A stretch of DNA of 64,000 nucleotides from Ridgeia piscesae (taxonomy: Eukaryota; Annelida; Polychaeta; Sabellida; Siboglinidae). Of this stretch, positions 62,801 through 64,000 are shown piece by piece. Under the pieces are notes generated by a model. The model was not told the origin of the DNA. It saw nothing but the letters and a program-made list of their open reading frames with translations, and searched no databases. The stretch is from positions 733,501-797,500 of the forward strand of contig JAODUO010000120.1 in NCBI GenBank assembly GCA_025642075.2. Direction: 5' to 3'. The first letter of the stretch is position 1. Each line of letters opens with the position of its first letter. The position numbers and the translations under genes were made by a program.

Positions 62801-63743
62801 GTTCAATAATTGGGCCACCGTTATTTATTGTTGATATAAAAAATAACAGACAAGTAGCATATTCAAATTGCTAATATATGCAGATGACACGATTGTATTT
62901 AGTATTTTAGCATCATTTAGTTTTAATGTAAACTATATAGCTTAACTACATGTTTCAATATAATGAACTGTCCAATGAACTATATTAAATGGCGAAATAT
63001 AAATAAACTATGATTAAATAAAACTAAACCTAAATATGTGATTGTTCTTACCCCCAGTAAACGTATACAACCCCATCACTTAAAATAGATAATATGAACA
63101 GAGGAAAAGTTGAGAAACTATTGATTTGAAATTAAACTGAAACAAAAACACAGACAATTTATTTAATAAAGGTAGTGAAAGAAACATTATTTTCATTACT
63201 TTAATGGGATATAATAAACAATTATAGAAACTCTAAAGCACGTTTACTTGGTAAAATATAACATCATGTAATTTTCCAAATAATGTTTTAAATATAACTT
63301 GCCTTACATCATACATTATATTTCACTGATAGTGAAAGAAACATATACACTCATATTCTACGATGTTTAAAAATGTATGCCAAACACGTTTACTTTGGTA
63401 AAATATAACGATACATGTACCATTCCAAATTGTACTTTATGTCGTCAAAATTATTAATATTAATTGTTAGTAAATAGACGGAAATGGTAATTAGCTAATT
63501 AGATATATGCATTCATTTTATTAAATTAGTAGAAACAATGAACATTTACGTTTAGGGGTTGCTAAAGTTCTTGTTCTTTGAGAATGTAGATACTAAAACG
63601 ATAATTACTGTTTATTACTTTTAAATAGCTTGTGTTGTTTGTACGAGTATTATTCAATGATTAATACGAGGTAAAGCTGCACTTACTGCAGACTTCTTCT
63701 TAGAGTTCGCAGCAACGAACGCACATGCCCCAGCGGTGACAGA
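56530..63743 (-). CDS. MS4A/CD20-like four-TM protein, 5' end outside the window
   Basis: Exons (high to low): 63687-63743, 60695-60814, 60198-60302, 59296-59449, 58921-59004, 58443-58505, 57937-57990, 57412-57474, and a tentative last one 56530-56546 (DPRRY, TGA). All borders are GT-AG. The first three are phase 0-0, the fourth 0-1, the rest phase 1-1, so the chain is self-consistent. The 57-nt exon SVTAGACAFVAANSKKKSA fits the TM2-TM3 loop exon of MS4A proteins. The next gives a TM segment (MEYSLGFLVGLTIMITNVTI), then TM4 (LGFFSIAIFIEQICISLWSI, VICRRAL). The cytoplasmic tail contains repeated YxxL-type motifs. The family call rests on exon sizes and TM layout, not on a strong sequence match. 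Exons for TM1-TM2 should lie right of the window. Confidence 0.62.
56818..56867. repeat. (TA)n microsatellite
   Basis: A TA run with one AAA break in the last intron of the MS4A-like gene. Confidence 0.9.
57412..59449 (-). CDS. MS4A-like gene, cytoplasmic tail exons with YxxL repeats
   Basis: 59296-59449 gives a hydrophilic tail (GWVQQPVGKAKSHRQSSKN, SEYPLRERGDRHLD). Four small phase-1 exons follow: 58921-59004 (RYQGLADRNARGAPVYQG), 58443-58505 (VYAGLDERREPEEPSTYQGL), 57937-57990 (RYQSLSERHTGDLPMYQG) and 57412-57474 (MYTTSGDRGEPTAPSIYQEL). All share Y-x-x-[LS], an Arg three or four residues later, a Pro before the second Tyr, and YQ[GE]. Such exons look like duplications of one unit and could be skipped without a frameshift. 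Confidence 0.68.
60198..60814 (-). CDS. MS4A-like gene, TM3 and TM4 exons
   Basis: The exons are 60695-60814 (40 codons, GTTGCTTCC start, donor CAA|GTATCT) and 60198-60302 (35 codons, donor TCG|GTAAGT). Each encodes one hydrophobic helix. The second ends VICRRALHVPTAS, a basic stop-transfer like the CR/CK that follows TM4 in MS4A proteins. Confidence 0.68.
61300..63340 (+). mobile_element. Old LINE, endonuclease and RT remnants
   Basis: Reading across many stops and shifts gives an endonuclease-like start (LEAFVEIFDCIKLKFSVTSW, SDYYSQFILNGYT at about 61450-61560). Reverse-transcriptase blocks follow: DELKTAKTIPILKKDNLH near 62320, IPINIFLDLSEDFDT near 62590, VGVQQRSIIGPPLFIV near 62790, LIYADDTIVF near 62870 and LNKTKPKYVIVLTPSK near 63020. 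It lies antisense in the MS4A-like intron. It is much older than the copy at 53145. Confidence 0.82.
63687..63743 (-). CDS. MS4A-like gene, TM2-TM3 loop exon
   Basis: Nineteen codons in phase 0-0 between TTCTTGCAG and GTAAGT: SVTAGACAFVAANSKKKSA. The acceptor and first 22 exon bases are repeated upstream in a 43-bp array, giving three possible acceptors. Confidence 0.6.
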
Positions 63744-63852
63744 CTGCAAGAAACGGAATAATGACACATACCCCAGCGGTGACAGACTGCAAGAAACGGA
63801 ATAATGACACATGCCCCAGCGATGACAGACTGCAAGAAACGGAATAATGACA
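63731..63852. repeat. 43-bp tandem repeat, three copies, spanning a splice acceptor
   Basis: AGCGGTGACAGACTGCAAGA plus AACGGAATAATGACACATGCCCC repeats at 63732, 63775 and 63818 (43-bp step). Each copy carries the minus-strand acceptor TTCTTGCAG and the first codons of the MS4A-like loop exon. Confidence 0.95.
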
Positions 63853-63972
63853 CTAGTTGACGGTTGAGGTTATCCTTTTACTATTTATCGTTAATATGGT
63901 ATTAGAACCTTCGAGGAAAACGCACTGCAGTGGACGAATCAGCATTACAGCATACCATAAGACAAACACATA

Positions 63973-64000
63973 CACACCGCACGCCGCACGCCGCACGCCG
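63973..64000. repeat. (CGCACGC)n at the window edge
   Basis: About four 7-bp units CGCACGC/CGCACGCCG end the window; the array probably continues beyond it. Confidence 0.8.

Overview
The window is eukaryotic. It has long AT-rich introns with GT-AG borders, tRNA-derived SINEs, CR1/L2-type LINEs, a hAT-type DNA element and very many micro- and minisatellites. The protein-coding exons are metazoan, and the general look (intron-rich housekeeping genes, CR1-like LINEs, short interspersed repeats, heavy tandem arrays) fits a lophotrochozoan, most likely a mollusc. That species-level guess is inference; nothing in the sequence names the species.

Layout. (1) 1.2-17.9 kb, minus strand: a complete MCM3 gene, 22 coding exons and 826 codons, all phases consistent, with an E2F-type site just upstream of its start. 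(2) 18-24.6 kb: intergenic, with palindromes, microsatellites, two dead LINE fragments and a SINE. (3) 24.6-35.8 kb, plus strand: TSEN34, the catalytic subunit of the tRNA-splicing endonuclease. Five exons are located; the short N-terminal exon was not found. Its introns hold a hAT element, a LINE fragment and about 5 kb of minisatellites. (4) 36.2-37.9 kb: a decayed LINE. (5) 42.1-48.0 kb, minus strand: a GAREM-like adaptor (CABIT domain plus C-terminal SAM domain), five exons. (6) 52.0-53.1 kb, plus strand: two exons of a head-to-head paralogue of that gene, with a stop codon in its first exon and a 5'-truncated LINE inserted right after its second exon. (7) 53.1-55.7 kb: that LINE, nearly intact. 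(8) 56.5-63.7 kb, minus strand: a four-transmembrane gene resembling the MS4A/CD20 family, cut at its 5' end by the window edge. Its cytoplasmic tail is built from small phase-1 exons that each carry tyrosine motifs of the YxxL kind. A dead LINE lies in its first visible intron.

How the genes relate. MCM3 and TSEN34 are ordinary housekeeping genes (replicative helicase subunit and tRNA intron removal). The CABIT-SAM adaptor pair and the MS4A-like gene are the more lineage-specific part. Families of these kinds act in receptor-proximal tyrosine-kinase signalling, so their closeness is suggestive, but a functional link is only inference.

The most unusual feature is how often tandem arrays touch exon borders. 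A 56-bp array downstream of the MCM3 stop is made from the last coding nucleotides of MCM3. Minisatellites start at or within a few bases of splice donors in MCM3 and TSEN34. A 43-bp unit repeats the splice acceptor and exon start of the MS4A-like gene three times. A fragment of CABIT-gene exon 1 sits inside pentanucleotide repeats. All exon coordinates below were worked out by hand from reading frames, splice dinucleotides and phase; no transcript or database evidence was available.
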